A stretch of DNA of 35,956 bases. It comes from Puniceicoccales bacterium (GTDB lineage: Bacteria > Verrucomicrobiota > Verrucomicrobiia > Opitutales > JAIRKQ01). Where the stretch lies: assembly GCA_031258695.1 (NCBI GenBank), contig JAIRMM010000031.1, positions 1 through 35,956 on the forward strand. The letters are read 5' to 3'. The position numbers and the translations under genes were made by a program. The notes under the pieces are model-generated. The model saw nothing but the letters and a program-made list of their open reading frames with translations. It did no database searches and was not told where the DNA came from. How positions within the stretch are numbered: position 1 is the first letter of the stretch; every line of letters starts with the position of its first letter. This document shows, one piece after another, positions 17,253 through 24,829 of the stretch.

Positions 17253-17325
17253 TGTTTTAGACTCGCGGTGAAAAAGGCAAAAGGAATGATATTTCCCAAA
17301 GAATGAAGATGTCGACCTTTTTAGG

Positions 17326-17351
17326 TTCCCCATCTTCCTGCCATGGGGGAA
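17326..17351 (+). terminator. Conserved spacer hairpin between paralogs 5 and 6
   Basis: Same TTCCCCAT/ATGGGGGAA hairpin as at 16306-16331, in an almost identical spacer. Confidence 0.5.
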
Positions 17352-17466
17352 ACGTTTCTTCTGTGTTTTGGGAAGTTCTTTTTCTATCCGCCTGTCGAAG
17401 AACGAGGGTCCCGGAAAAAGCAGTGTGGCCGGATGATGTGAAATTTTAGCAAACCGAAAAGAATTT

Positions 17467-17484
17467 TTGTCAAAACGTTGACAA
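17467..17484 (+). promoter_or_regulatory. Dyad element before paralog 6
   Basis: TTGTCAA-AACG-TTGACAA: perfect arms with a different spacer, so the arms rather than the spacer are conserved. Confidence 0.7.
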
Positions 17485-17495
17485 ATTAGAAAAAA

Positions 17496-18395
17496 TTGTT
17501 TCTAAATGTCTTTCCTATGAGACAAATAGAAAGAAGTCTGTCTGCTCCATATGGTTCATTGAGGATAAGTTCACCGGGTATAAGTTCAGTGAAAAAAGAT
17601 GGCGGTGATCCAAAAATTGTAGATCCCGTTGTAGCAGGTAGTGGAAAAATTGGTATTCCTCCGAGTAAGGTGCCCGGTGGTGCACTGGAAACACATTCGG
17701 CGGTGGCCGCTCCCGTTCCACCTCCACCCGTTGTTGTCCCACGAAATCCACGAGTCAACCATCCGGTGTCTTGGCTGGAGTTTACGGTGGAGAATACTGC
17801 AGGTCTAAGGGAAGATGAAATTGTCCGACTACTGCTCTTCCAAGACAGGCCTGATCCGAGCAAATTTGGGACTATATTTTTCTTGCCGGATGGGGATCAA
17901 ATAGTTAGGCAACTGGTCAATGGTATGTCGGGAAATCGTCTACTGGAGTTTGTCGGAAGGGATGCAATATCGGCGGATAGTTTTACGTGTATATTCTTTG
18001 AGAAAAAGTATTTTGTGGAGGACATGGACGAAGACCCGACAATGGAAGACATGCGTGATAGTGTATTAATAGAATGCGAACCTTTACCGCCGGGTTTACC
18101 GAAGGGAAAATTTGAAGAGCGAATAACCGTTGTAGCCCGGGCGATGAAAGACGCCTATGCCAATAAAGGAAAGCGTGGGAAGTTCGAAGGTAAACTGCGA
18201 AATGTTGTTGATTCAATTTTTGCCAAATTACCACCGCCCAACGAAGAAAATCAAGAATATTGGGATAACATATGCGAAGCTATTGAAACTGTAATAGATG
18301 AGTCTCCCAGCGCAGACAATAAAAAAAGACTCGCAGAAGCTAGGGAAAGATTTCCCGTATTGGACATTGCACTTTCTAAAACTAAACAGGAATGA
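17496..18395 (+). CDS. Array paralog 6, unrecognised protein family
   Basis: 299 aa from the TTG at 17496 (alternative ATG at 17517). An in-frame TAG upstream excludes a longer start. The N-terminus matches paralog 5 with a small insertion (SPGISS). A Pro-rich linker AAPVPPPPVVVPRNPRV leads into FTVENTAGLREDEIVRLLLF, shared with paralog 3. The latter half, FEERITVVARAMKDAYANKG, also matches paralog 3. The C-terminus ends in FPVLDIALSKTKQE, like paralog 4's SKTEEE end. Confidence 0.83.
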   Translation: MFLNVFPMRQIERSLSAPYGSLRISSPGISSVKKDGGDPKIVDPVVAGSGKIGIPPSKVPGGALETHSAVAAPVPPPPVVVPRNPRVNHPVSWLEFTVENTAGLREDEIVRLLLFQDRPDPSKFGTIFFLPDGDQIVRQLVNGMSGNRLLEFVGRDAISADSFTCIFFEKKYFVEDMDEDPTMEDMRDSVLIECEPLPPGLPKGKFEERITVVARAMKDAYANKGKRGKFEGKLRNVVDSIFAKLPPPNEENQEYWDNICEAIETVIDESPSADNKKRLAEARERFPVLDIALSKTKQE

Positions 18396-18431
18396 TATTT
18401 CCCAAAGAATGAAGATGTCGACCTTTTTAGG

Positions 18432-18459
18432 TTCCCCCCATCTTCCTGCCATGGGGGAA
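18432..18459 (+). terminator. Conserved spacer hairpin between paralogs 6 and 7
   Basis: TTCCCCCCAT pairs with ATGGGGGAA across the same 9-base loop. The C-run has grown from four to six, but the pairing is kept. Confidence 0.5.
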
Positions 18460-18574
18460 ACATTTCTTTTATGTTTTTGGAAGTTCTTTTTCTATCCGCC
18501 CGTCGAAGAACGAGGGTCCCAGAAAAAGCAGTGTGGCCGCATGATATAAAATTTTAGTAAACCGAAAAGAATTA

Positions 18575-18592
18575 TTGTCAAGGTGTTGACAG
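18575..18592 (+). promoter_or_regulatory. Dyad element before paralog 7
   Basis: TTGTCAA-GGTG-TTGACAG: six of seven arm positions pair. Confidence 0.65.
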
Positions 18593-18603
18593 ATTAGAAA
18601 AAA

Positions 18604-19731
18604 TTGTTTCTAGATGTCTTTCCTATGAGAAGACTAGAAAGAACATGCTCTACTTCTAATCCATTGGATATAAGTTTAGCGAATTTGACGAAAAAAAACG
18701 ACGGTGCTTCAAAAAATGTAGATCCCATTGCAGCAGGTAGTGGAGAAATTGGTATTCCTCTGCCTAGGATATTCGGTAGCCCACTGGAAATACGCTCGGC
18801 GGAAGTCACTGCCATTCCCGATGTTGTTATTCCACCTGTTGTTATTTCACCTGTTACTATTTCACGACGTCTAGGACTCAGCCCTTCGGCGTCTTTGTTG
18901 TGGTTTACACCAGAAAATACTGCAAATCTAACTCCGGCCGAGACCATTGAATCATTATGGCGCTTCCAGGGGAGGTTTGACGTGACCAAATTAGTGATAA
19001 TGTTTTCCTTGCCGGATGGGAAACTCATGGCTATTCAACTAGTCAATGGTATGTCGGGAAATCGCCTACTAGAGCTTTTCGGAGAGAATCAAGAGTCGGC
19101 GGATGGTTTAGTGTCCATGACACTTGAAAGCGTTTTGGAGAACATAATGGAGGACTTTCCGACGATGGGAGAAATGGAGGATCGTGTCCGAGTAGAATGC
19201 GAAGTTTCTCGGGGGGATTTACAAAATAGAGAAGTTGCCAGGCGGATAACCGTTGTAGCCCGGGCGATGAGAAACGTTTATTTTGATGAAAATCTGGAGA
19301 AGGAGTTCAAAGGTAAAGTGCGAGGTATCGTTGATTTAATTTTTGCCAAATTACCACCGCCCACCAAAGAAAATCAAAAATATTGGAATAATATATGCGA
19401 AGCCATTAAAGCTGCAACTGAAGCTGCAACAGGAGACGATCAGAAAACACTCAAAGAACTCATGGAAAGACATCCCTTACTCAAGGCTGCCATGGGGGCT
19501 AGGGGGGATAAGATTGATAGGCAGATCAAGGCTGCTAGGAAGGCTGCCAGGAAGGCTGCTAGGAAGGCTGAGGCTGCTAGAAAAGCTGAGGAGGCTAGGA
19601 GGGATGAGGAGGCGGATAGGGAGGCCATGGAGGCCATGGGGGTTAGTAGGAAGGCTATGGCGACCAGGGCTGTTAGGGAAGCTGCTAGGAAGGCTATGGC
19701 GACTAGGGCTGCTAGGAAAACAAAGAGTTAA
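18604..19731 (+). CDS. Array paralog 7 with a low-complexity Ala/Arg/Lys tail
   Basis: 375 aa from the TTG at 18604 (alternative ATG at 18625); an in-frame TAG precedes it. The first ~300 residues follow the family pattern (FTPENTANLTPAETIESL, LVNGMSGNRLLELFGENQ, DLIFAKLPPPTKENQKYWNN). After the usual C-terminus (MERHPLLKAAMG), about 75 residues of repeated AARKA/AEEARR/KAMATRA units follow, coded by a 12-bp-like repeat of GCTGCTAGGAAG. The tail should form a long, strongly basic helix or coiled coil and is absent from the other six copies. The repeat may expand or contract by slippage. Confidence 0.83.
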   Translation: MFLDVFPMRRLERTCSTSNPLDISLANLTKKNDGASKNVDPIAAGSGEIGIPLPRIFGSPLEIRSAEVTAIPDVVIPPVVISPVTISRRLGLSPSASLLWFTPENTANLTPAETIESLWRFQGRFDVTKLVIMFSLPDGKLMAIQLVNGMSGNRLLELFGENQESADGLVSMTLESVLENIMEDFPTMGEMEDRVRVECEVSRGDLQNREVARRITVVARAMRNVYFDENLEKEFKGKVRGIVDLIFAKLPPPTKENQKYWNNICEAIKAATEAATGDDQKTLKELMERHPLLKAAMGARGDKIDRQIKAARKAARKAARKAEAARKAEEARRDEEADREAMEAMGVSRKAMATRAVREAARKAMATRAARKTKS

Positions 19732-19755
19732 AAATACTTCGGAAAACAGTTTTTG

Positions 19756-19781
19756 TTGCCCGGGAGTATTTAATGGGGCAA
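19756..19781 (+). terminator. Possible terminator after the array
   Basis: TTGCCC (19756-19761) pairs with GGGCAA (19776-19781) 25 bp after the last paralog's stop. No long T-run follows. A very similar TTTTTGTTGCCC(C)GGGA sequence occurs upstream of gatB at about 10646-10661. Confidence 0.35.
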
Positions 19782-19871
19782 TGTTCTAAAAGAAGGAAGC
19801 TCATCATACCGTTTGATGGGCTTTTCAAGGTTTTATCCGGGAAACATTGGAAAATGTGTTAAACTCAGGAA

Positions 19872-21116
19872 TTGATACGCATTCTACCATGGATTTTTCC
19901 ATATGGTTTGACAAAGCTGTTTGCCTTATTTTACTTTACCCCACAGGTGAAGAATTTAAAATTTGACCTAGAGTCCTACCAGGGGAAACGGGTAGATTTA
20001 GTTATCGTAGCAGGAGAACATTCGGGCGATCAACATGCGGCAGAAATGCTGGCAGAGGTTAAAAAAATACGCCCCGATATCAGCGTTGTGGCATTTGGGG
20101 GAAGTGCTCTCAGGAATGCTGGAGCCGATGTGATTTTGGACATGACAAAATTTTCGGTGGTTGGTTTATACGAAGTTTTGCGGAACTTTTTCTTCTTTGC
20201 AAAATTGATAAAACAGGTATTTTTATGGATCGAAAACAACCATCCCCGTGCCGTTTGTCTCATAGATTACCCGGGTTTTAACATTCGGCTGGCCCAGATG
20301 CTGTTCGACGGCAAGCTTTCTTCCAAGGCCGGTGGGGATATAAAAGTTTTCTACTACATATCGCCACAAATTTGGGCGTGGAAACCAAAACGATGCCATC
20401 AAATGGCAAAATTTGTCGATCGAGTGGCAACAATTTTCCCATTTGAAAAGGACTGGTTTGGGAAAACTGACCTGGACGTCAGTTTTGTGGGCCATCCATT
20501 TGTGGCGGATTCCTACAAATTAAATGTTACACACAATCCCGGAGGACCAATTTTGCTACTTCCTGGCAGCAGATGTCCCGCCGTTAAAAAAATTTTTCCC
20601 CCACTGCTGGACAGTTTCAATGAAATTTTGAAACACAGGAGCGAATGTACGGCAATCGTGGTATACCCCGATGAAGCGATACTGGCTATCCTGCGAAAAA
20701 TTTTAAACAGGAGGTTTTCAAAACTATTGGACAAAATAACATTTGTGCCCGACGGGGATAGCATTGAGGCATGTGCCGCCATCATGAGTTCGGGCACCAT
20801 GTCTTTGAAATGCTGCCTGGGTGGTATTCCCGGTGCCATCGTGTATAAAACCCATCCGCTGACCTATGCCATTGGAAAAATGTTGGTGAACGTAAAATAT
20901 TTGGGCATTGCAAATATTTTACTAGATCGATGCGTGTGGCAGGAATTTATACAATCCCAACTGAAACCAAAGTCGATTGCAAAATATATTTTGCCATACA
21001 TCGACGACAAAAAGCTTCAGCATCCATTGCGAAAGGTTTCAAGGGAATTGAAAGAGATACTATCCGCGGGAAAAGACATGTCCGTTGCCCAGTGGCTATT
21101 GTCGGCAGTTGAATAG
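19872..21116 (+). CDS. lpxB: Lipid-A-disaccharide synthase
   Basis: LpxB (GT19) joins UDP-2,3-diacylglucosamine and lipid X to make the lipid A disaccharide at the inner membrane. Hallmarks in order: VAGEHSGDQHAAEML (46-60), FGGSALRNAGADV, KFSVVGLYEVL, CLIDYPGFNIRLA, YYISPQIWAWKPKR, FPFEKDWF, SFVGHPFV, LLPGSR. The first frame start is a TTG with AGGA just upstream. That leaves about 40 residues before the usual LpxB beginning, so the GTG at 19947 is a plausible alternative. Without neighbouring lpxA/C/D genes the locus is isolated. The downstream gene starts 12 bp after the stop, suggesting an operon. Confidence 0.95.
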   Translation: MIRILPWIFPYGLTKLFALFYFTPQVKNLKFDLESYQGKRVDLVIVAGEHSGDQHAAEMLAEVKKIRPDISVVAFGGSALRNAGADVILDMTKFSVVGLYEVLRNFFFFAKLIKQVFLWIENNHPRAVCLIDYPGFNIRLAQMLFDGKLSSKAGGDIKVFYYISPQIWAWKPKRCHQMAKFVDRVATIFPFEKDWFGKTDLDVSFVGHPFVADSYKLNVTHNPGGPILLLPGSRCPAVKKIFPPLLDSFNEILKHRSECTAIVVYPDEAILAILRKILNRRFSKLLDKITFVPDGDSIEACAAIMSSGTMSLKCCLGGIPGAIVYKTHPLTYAIGKMLVNVKYLGIANILLDRCVWQEFIQSQLKPKSIAKYILPYIDDKKLQHPLRKVSRELKEILSAGKDMSVAQWLLSAVE

Positions 21117-21128
21117 GTAATTGGTGCT

Positions 21129-21950
21129 ATGATTTTGTGGACTAAAAACGTACTTTCAAAACTATACCGCAAGTTCTTCTCTCCAAGTGGCATCGTACTG
21201 GCCGATGCCAGGGAATATGTGGCGGGGGATGACACCCGTCTCATAAATTGGAACATCACTGCCAAAACCAACGTTTTGTCCGTGAACAATATTTGCGCCG
21301 ATAGCGGAAATGATATCATTTTGGCATTGGACATTAGCGGGTCCATGGGGTTTGGAACGAAAAACCAGTCGAAAATTTCATCGGCAATGGATATTTTAAA
21401 AACACTATCCCAGTTGTCGGAAAAAAATAACGATAGGGTGGGTTGTCTTATGTTTTCCCATAGGGTGGAAAAATATTTTCCACCGCGGCGCCGTCTCCAG
21501 TGTTTCCCGTATACAATTGACAAAATAGTTCATTCGCCGGAAAAGCTACGGACAGACCTGCTGGTTGCCTTAAAATTTCTAAATAAAGTATTAGCCAAAC
21601 GGTCCAGGGTCATTTTGATTTGCGACACGTTTGCTTTGACCGTGGGAAGAAAAGCGATACTAACCCAGCTACATATTTTGAAATCAAGGCATGACGTGGT
21701 GATGCTTCCAATGGTGGATAACAATGACATGCTGGTGGCACGGATTGGTAAAATTACGGTGGAAGACTCTGAAACCGGCGAAATGTTCGAAATTAACACC
21801 GATGACGTTGAGATGATGTCTGGGGTGGCAACCAAATACACCGCCTACCAAAAATTAATCTTTAAAGAAGTGGAAAATGTTGGGATAAAAATTTCCCCAA
21901 TCAATACCAGAGATTCTACGACGGAATTTCTTTTCAAACTTTTTAAATAA
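21129..21950 (+). CDS. DUF58 / von Willebrand factor A-like protein
   Basis: The 273-aa protein carries the DUF58 signature REYVAGDDTRLINWNITAKT (28-47), then a metal-ion-dependent adhesion site DISGSM (68-73) within a vWA-like domain. DUF58 proteins usually sit beside a MoxR AAA+ ATPase and BatA/B-type membrane proteins. Here those partners are absent, and the gene lies between lpxB and an MFS transporter. No membrane segment is seen, so it is probably cytosolic or peripheral. The function is unknown; a role in cell-envelope or stress functions is only an inference from the family. Confidence 0.88.
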   Translation: MILWTKNVLSKLYRKFFSPSGIVLADAREYVAGDDTRLINWNITAKTNVLSVNNICADSGNDIILALDISGSMGFGTKNQSKISSAMDILKTLSQLSEKNNDRVGCLMFSHRVEKYFPPRRRLQCFPYTIDKIVHSPEKLRTDLLVALKFLNKVLAKRSRVILICDTFALTVGRKAILTQLHILKSRHDVVMLPMVDNNDMLVARIGKITVEDSETGEMFEINTDDVEMMSGVATKYTAYQKLIFKEVENVGIKISPINTRDSTTEFLFKLFK

Positions 21951-22021
21951 TTTATTACCGCTCCCTTAATTTTTCTATTGTCTTGGGTTTGGAAATTGTG
22001 CAAATTGATGGCAAAGACATA

Positions 22022-23290
22022 ATGAAGCATGAAAAAAAGAGTGGTCGTGTTGCTTGGTTCGCATGGATAGCAGCATCAATTTTCTACTTGTACGAATATG
22101 CGGTTCGCATTGCTCCCAGCGTAATGGAACACGAATTGGCCGTGGAGTTCTCCGCATCCGCTGCGACGATGGGGGCCGTATTGAGTGCCTATTATTTGGT
22201 CTATTCCCCCCTACAATTGTTTGCCGGCCTACTGTTTGATAAATTTGGGGGTAAAAAGGTACTTGTGCCCGCTTCCATTTTAGTGTCCATCGGATGTCTC
22301 TCCATGATTATTCCAAGCAATTCCCTGCTCTATGTAACCACGGGGAGGATTTTGGCGGGAGTAGGTTCAAGCTGTGCTTTTATTGGTGTCATGTACCTAG
22401 CTGCGGTGTGGTTCCATGAAAATAAATTGGCTTTTTTGTCGGGCTTGGCCACATCACTTGGGATCTGTGGAGCTCTTTTGGGACAGGCTCCACTATCGGT
22501 TTTGATAGACAAATCCGGATGGAGGATGTCGCTGGTACTATTGGCAATCATAGGGCTGGTAACGTTTATAATTGTATATTTATTTATCCCTCAGACACCC
22601 CGTTGGGAGAAGGAAAAACAGATTGCAAAATCTGACCAGTCCCCGTTGGCACATTTTGTTGCTGGATTAATTTCGGTTTGCCGCAACAAACAAACGTGGG
22701 TAGTGGGATTAGTAGCCAGTTGCCTATATATGCCAACCGTCGTATTTGGCGATCTTTGGGGGGTTCAATACATACGGAGTGCGCTGGGCCTACACAAGGC
22801 AGAGGCTGCCAAAGTTGCCTCCATGCTTTACATGGGATGGCTAGTCGGAGGGCCGCTGGTTGGGTTGTTATCGGACCTAATGGGATGCAAAAGGAAATTA
22901 TTAATACTTGGCTGTTTTCTAAGTACAATTTTTTTCTCAGTGGTGCTGATATGTCCCATACAATCTCCGTTTATCATAGGACTATTGCTGTTTCTAGCCG
23001 GCATATCTTCGAGTCCACAGGTGGTTTGTTTTGTTGCAAGTTTAGAAGCTAATTTGCCGAGTGCGAAGGGCAGTGCAATTGCGGTGGTCAACATGATCAT
23101 AATGTTTGTTGGAGGGATATTTCAACCCATAGTCGGCTGGCTAATGGGGAGAAATTCTATCAGCGACATGGATGTAGTATCCCATGTCGCTTTCCGGAAT
23201 GCCCTCCTAACCATGCCAATTTTAACCTTTATTGGCCTGCTACTGTCACTTTTTATACAAAAAGGAATTGATGAAAGGAAAGCCCCATGA
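22022..23290 (+). CDS. Major facilitator superfamily transporter
   Basis: The 422-aa protein has about twelve hydrophobic segments, split by a central loop (TPRWEKEKQIAKSDQSP). The loop after helix 2 contains LLFDKFGGKKVL, the MFS motif A region, and GRILAGVGSSCAFIG fits motif B. The ATG at 22022 is preferred to a TTG 13 codons upstream, because the residues between are not hydrophobic or conserved-looking. The family includes many metabolite carriers of intracellular bacteria, but the substrate cannot be told. Its last codons overlap the ATG of the FkbM-type gene (ATGA overlap), so the two are translationally coupled. Confidence 0.9.
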   Translation: MKHEKKSGRVAWFAWIAASIFYLYEYAVRIAPSVMEHELAVEFSASAATMGAVLSAYYLVYSPLQLFAGLLFDKFGGKKVLVPASILVSIGCLSMIIPSNSLLYVTTGRILAGVGSSCAFIGVMYLAAVWFHENKLAFLSGLATSLGICGALLGQAPLSVLIDKSGWRMSLVLLAIIGLVTFIIVYLFIPQTPRWEKEKQIAKSDQSPLAHFVAGLISVCRNKQTWVVGLVASCLYMPTVVFGDLWGVQYIRSALGLHKAEAAKVASMLYMGWLVGGPLVGLLSDLMGCKRKLLILGCFLSTIFFSVVLICPIQSPFIIGLLLFLAGISSSPQVVCFVASLEANLPSAKGSAIAVVNMIIMFVGGIFQPIVGWLMGRNSISDMDVVSHVAFRNALLTMPILTFIGLLLSLFIQKGIDERKAP

Positions 23291-24168
23291 AGAAAAAATG
23301 TAGTATTTTGGTGACATTGCTTTTGGTGGCAATGGGTGTGGTTTCTGTTTCTTTCTATGCCAACCATAAAAGGTTAAAGCGGGAAACAAAAAAATTGAAA
23401 TCGGAAGTTGCCCAATGTAATAATAGATTGTCAGAAGGTGATGCATTTTTTATTAGGAAAGTACTGGGTGAAGATTTTTCACGGGTATTTTCTTTACGTA
23501 AGGTTCTACTGGAAGACCAATATTTTATATTCTGTGACCTGGTTACTTCCGATACGGTAAGAATGGTTGCCGATGAAATTGGACGTAATTCATATGATTT
23601 TTCCAACATAGATTTTAAAGAGGGAGATGTGGTGATAGACATCGGAGGAAATGTGGGAATGATTTCCATTTTCCTGGCTAAAAAGTTCCCCTTTTTGAAA
23701 ATTTATGCATTCGAACCGGTAAAAGAGAATTTTGAAAATTTTAAAAGAAATATCAAACTGAATAAAATTCCCGATGGAGTTATTACCGTGGAAAATTTAG
23801 CAGTTACCAAAGATGGGAGAACCGTTAATTTGAATATCGATATGACAAATTCGGGAGGGTCAGTCCTGTGTGCGGAGAAAAGTGTTGATAGTTTTCAAAG
23901 CTGTGATGTGCAGTCTATAACGCTGGAAGATATATTTAAAAAGTTCGCCATAAAGTCCTGTAAACTACTAAAAATCGATTGTGAAGGGTCGGAATATGAA
24001 ATTTTATACAATACCGATAAAGACATTTTGAAAAGATGTGAACATATGCGGGGAGAGTTCCATGAATATGTCCATACTAGAAAACAAGGATACTCCATTG
24101 CTAAATTGGAACGGTATTGCAAAACAATAATAGACGAAGTCCTTATGGACTATTCAGTAGAACATTAG
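23287..24168 (+). CDS. Membrane-anchored FkbM-family methyltransferase
   Basis: An N-terminal hydrophobic helix (about 6-23) is followed by a short charged, coiled-coil-like segment (KRLKRETKKLKSEV). The methyltransferase domain has the SAM loop VVIDIGGNVGMISIF (115-129), IYAFEPVKENFENFKRNI, NLAVTKDGRTV, and LLKIDCEGSEYEIL, typical of FkbM O-methyltransferases. The anchor would place the enzyme at the membrane, possibly facing the periplasm, which is unusual for a SAM enzyme. The acceptor is unknown; polysaccharide or lipid is common in the family. Confidence 0.87.
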   Translation: MKKKCSILVTLLLVAMGVVSVSFYANHKRLKRETKKLKSEVAQCNNRLSEGDAFFIRKVLGEDFSRVFSLRKVLLEDQYFIFCDLVTSDTVRMVADEIGRNSYDFSNIDFKEGDVVIDIGGNVGMISIFLAKKFPFLKIYAFEPVKENFENFKRNIKLNKIPDGVITVENLAVTKDGRTVNLNIDMTNSGGSVLCAEKSVDSFQSCDVQSITLEDIFKKFAIKSCKLLKIDCEGSEYEILYNTDKDILKRCEHMRGEFHEYVHTRKQGYSIAKLERYCKTIIDEVLMDYSVEH

Positions 24169-24170
24169 GT

Positions 24171-24344
24171 ATGGAAAAAGTTCCAAAGGATGGGAAAACC
24201 AAAGAAAAGGGCTTTTTATTCCCTGCCTATTTCGAGGCAATGAGCGGCAAGATGAGTCATGAAATAACAATATTGAGGAATCGATGCCTGTTCTCCGGCC
24301 TGTGTGTTTTTGTGGTTTTTACCGCTTGTTTACAAGAATTTTAA
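24171..24344 (+). CDS. Small predicted membrane protein, 57 aa
   Basis: The ATG comes 2 bp after the FkbM gene stop, in the same orientation. The peptide is charged at first (MEKVPKDGKTKEKG) and ends in one hydrophobic segment (CLFSGLCVFVVFTACL). The position and single-helix design look like a small operon member. No family is recognised, and the ribosome binding site is weak. Confidence 0.45.
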   Translation: MEKVPKDGKTKEKGFLFPAYFEAMSGKMSHEITILRNRCLFSGLCVFVVFTACLQEF

Positions 24345-24444
24345 AAAAGATTTTTGAATCGCCTTCATCCACAGGTACTTTTTGATTTTTGTAAAATCCC
24401 AACTTGACTTTCGTAAAATTTCAGAACAGATTCAAAGTTCAAGT

Positions 24445-24675
24445 ATGAAAAGTAAAATAAAAAAGTTCATTATTTGTTTTGTCATGGCTTTGAGCGTAGT
24501 TTCTGCCGCGGATGCTGACGTACATGTACGCGAATATACCAAGCATAATGGGACTTATGTTCCTAGCCATCATAGAAGCAATCCAGACGAAACAATATGG
24601 AATAATTATAGTACCAAAGGTAATGTCAACCCTTGGACTGGCAAACCCGGATACAAAAACCCAACAAAATGGTAA
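24445..24675 (+). CDS. Small secreted protein with a GNVNPWTGKPG motif
   Basis: From the ATG at 24445 the protein has 76 aa with a clear signal peptide (MKSKIKKFIICFVMALSVVS, cleavage near SAADA-DV). The mature part reads VHVREYTKHNGTYVPSHHRS, then NYSTKGNVNPWTGKPGYKNP. This matches a widespread family of tiny periplasmic proteins with the YSTKGNVNPYTGKxG pattern, whose function is unknown. A longer frame begins upstream, but the signal peptide fixes this start. Confidence 0.8.
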   Translation: MKSKIKKFIICFVMALSVVSAADADVHVREYTKHNGTYVPSHHRSNPDETIWNNYSTKGNVNPWTGKPGYKNPTKW

Positions 24676-24803
24676 TAGAAGAGATGTTGTTACCGTTGCA
24701 AGGAATCTATTTTCGATATTTTGTATTTTTCTTGGTGTAGCATTATTCAATATGCCCTGTGGATATTATCAAGTGTTGCGATTATCTATTTTTGCTGGGT
24801 TGG

Positions 24804-24817
24804 CTTGCCGCGGCAAG
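24804..24817 (-). terminator. Perfect hairpin just past the valS stop
   Basis: CTTGCCGCGGCAAG is a perfect 14-bp palindrome 13 bp downstream of valS. No T-run follows on the minus strand, so termination is unproven. Confidence 0.3.
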
Positions 24818-24829
24818 TTCTGGCGGAAG

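Larger units (their letters stand above)
12258..19731 (+). repeat. Tandem array of seven paralogous genes with shared control elements
   Basis: Seven related genes (12269-13120, 13307-14296, 14370-15260, 15376-16269, 16476-17252, 17496-18395, 18604-19731) lie head to tail. Each unit consists of a conserved leader, an ORF of 258-375 aa and a spacer of 70-250 bp. Spacers 4-5, 5-6 and 6-7 are nearly identical to each other. Spacers before copies 1 and 2 share another conserved block around GGAGGAACGGTGCGG. The conserved protein core reads roughly FTVENTAxLxxDEIV, then LFLPDGYQIA, NGMSGxRLL, DLIFAKLP and ELRERFP. Confidence 0.9.

Noticed and set aside
12160..19740. CRISPR array or phage tail-fibre cassette as an explanation for the regular repeats
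   Set aside because: The repeat units are whole genes of about 1 kb with coding conservation, there are no short spacer-like repeats, and no phage genes are nearby.
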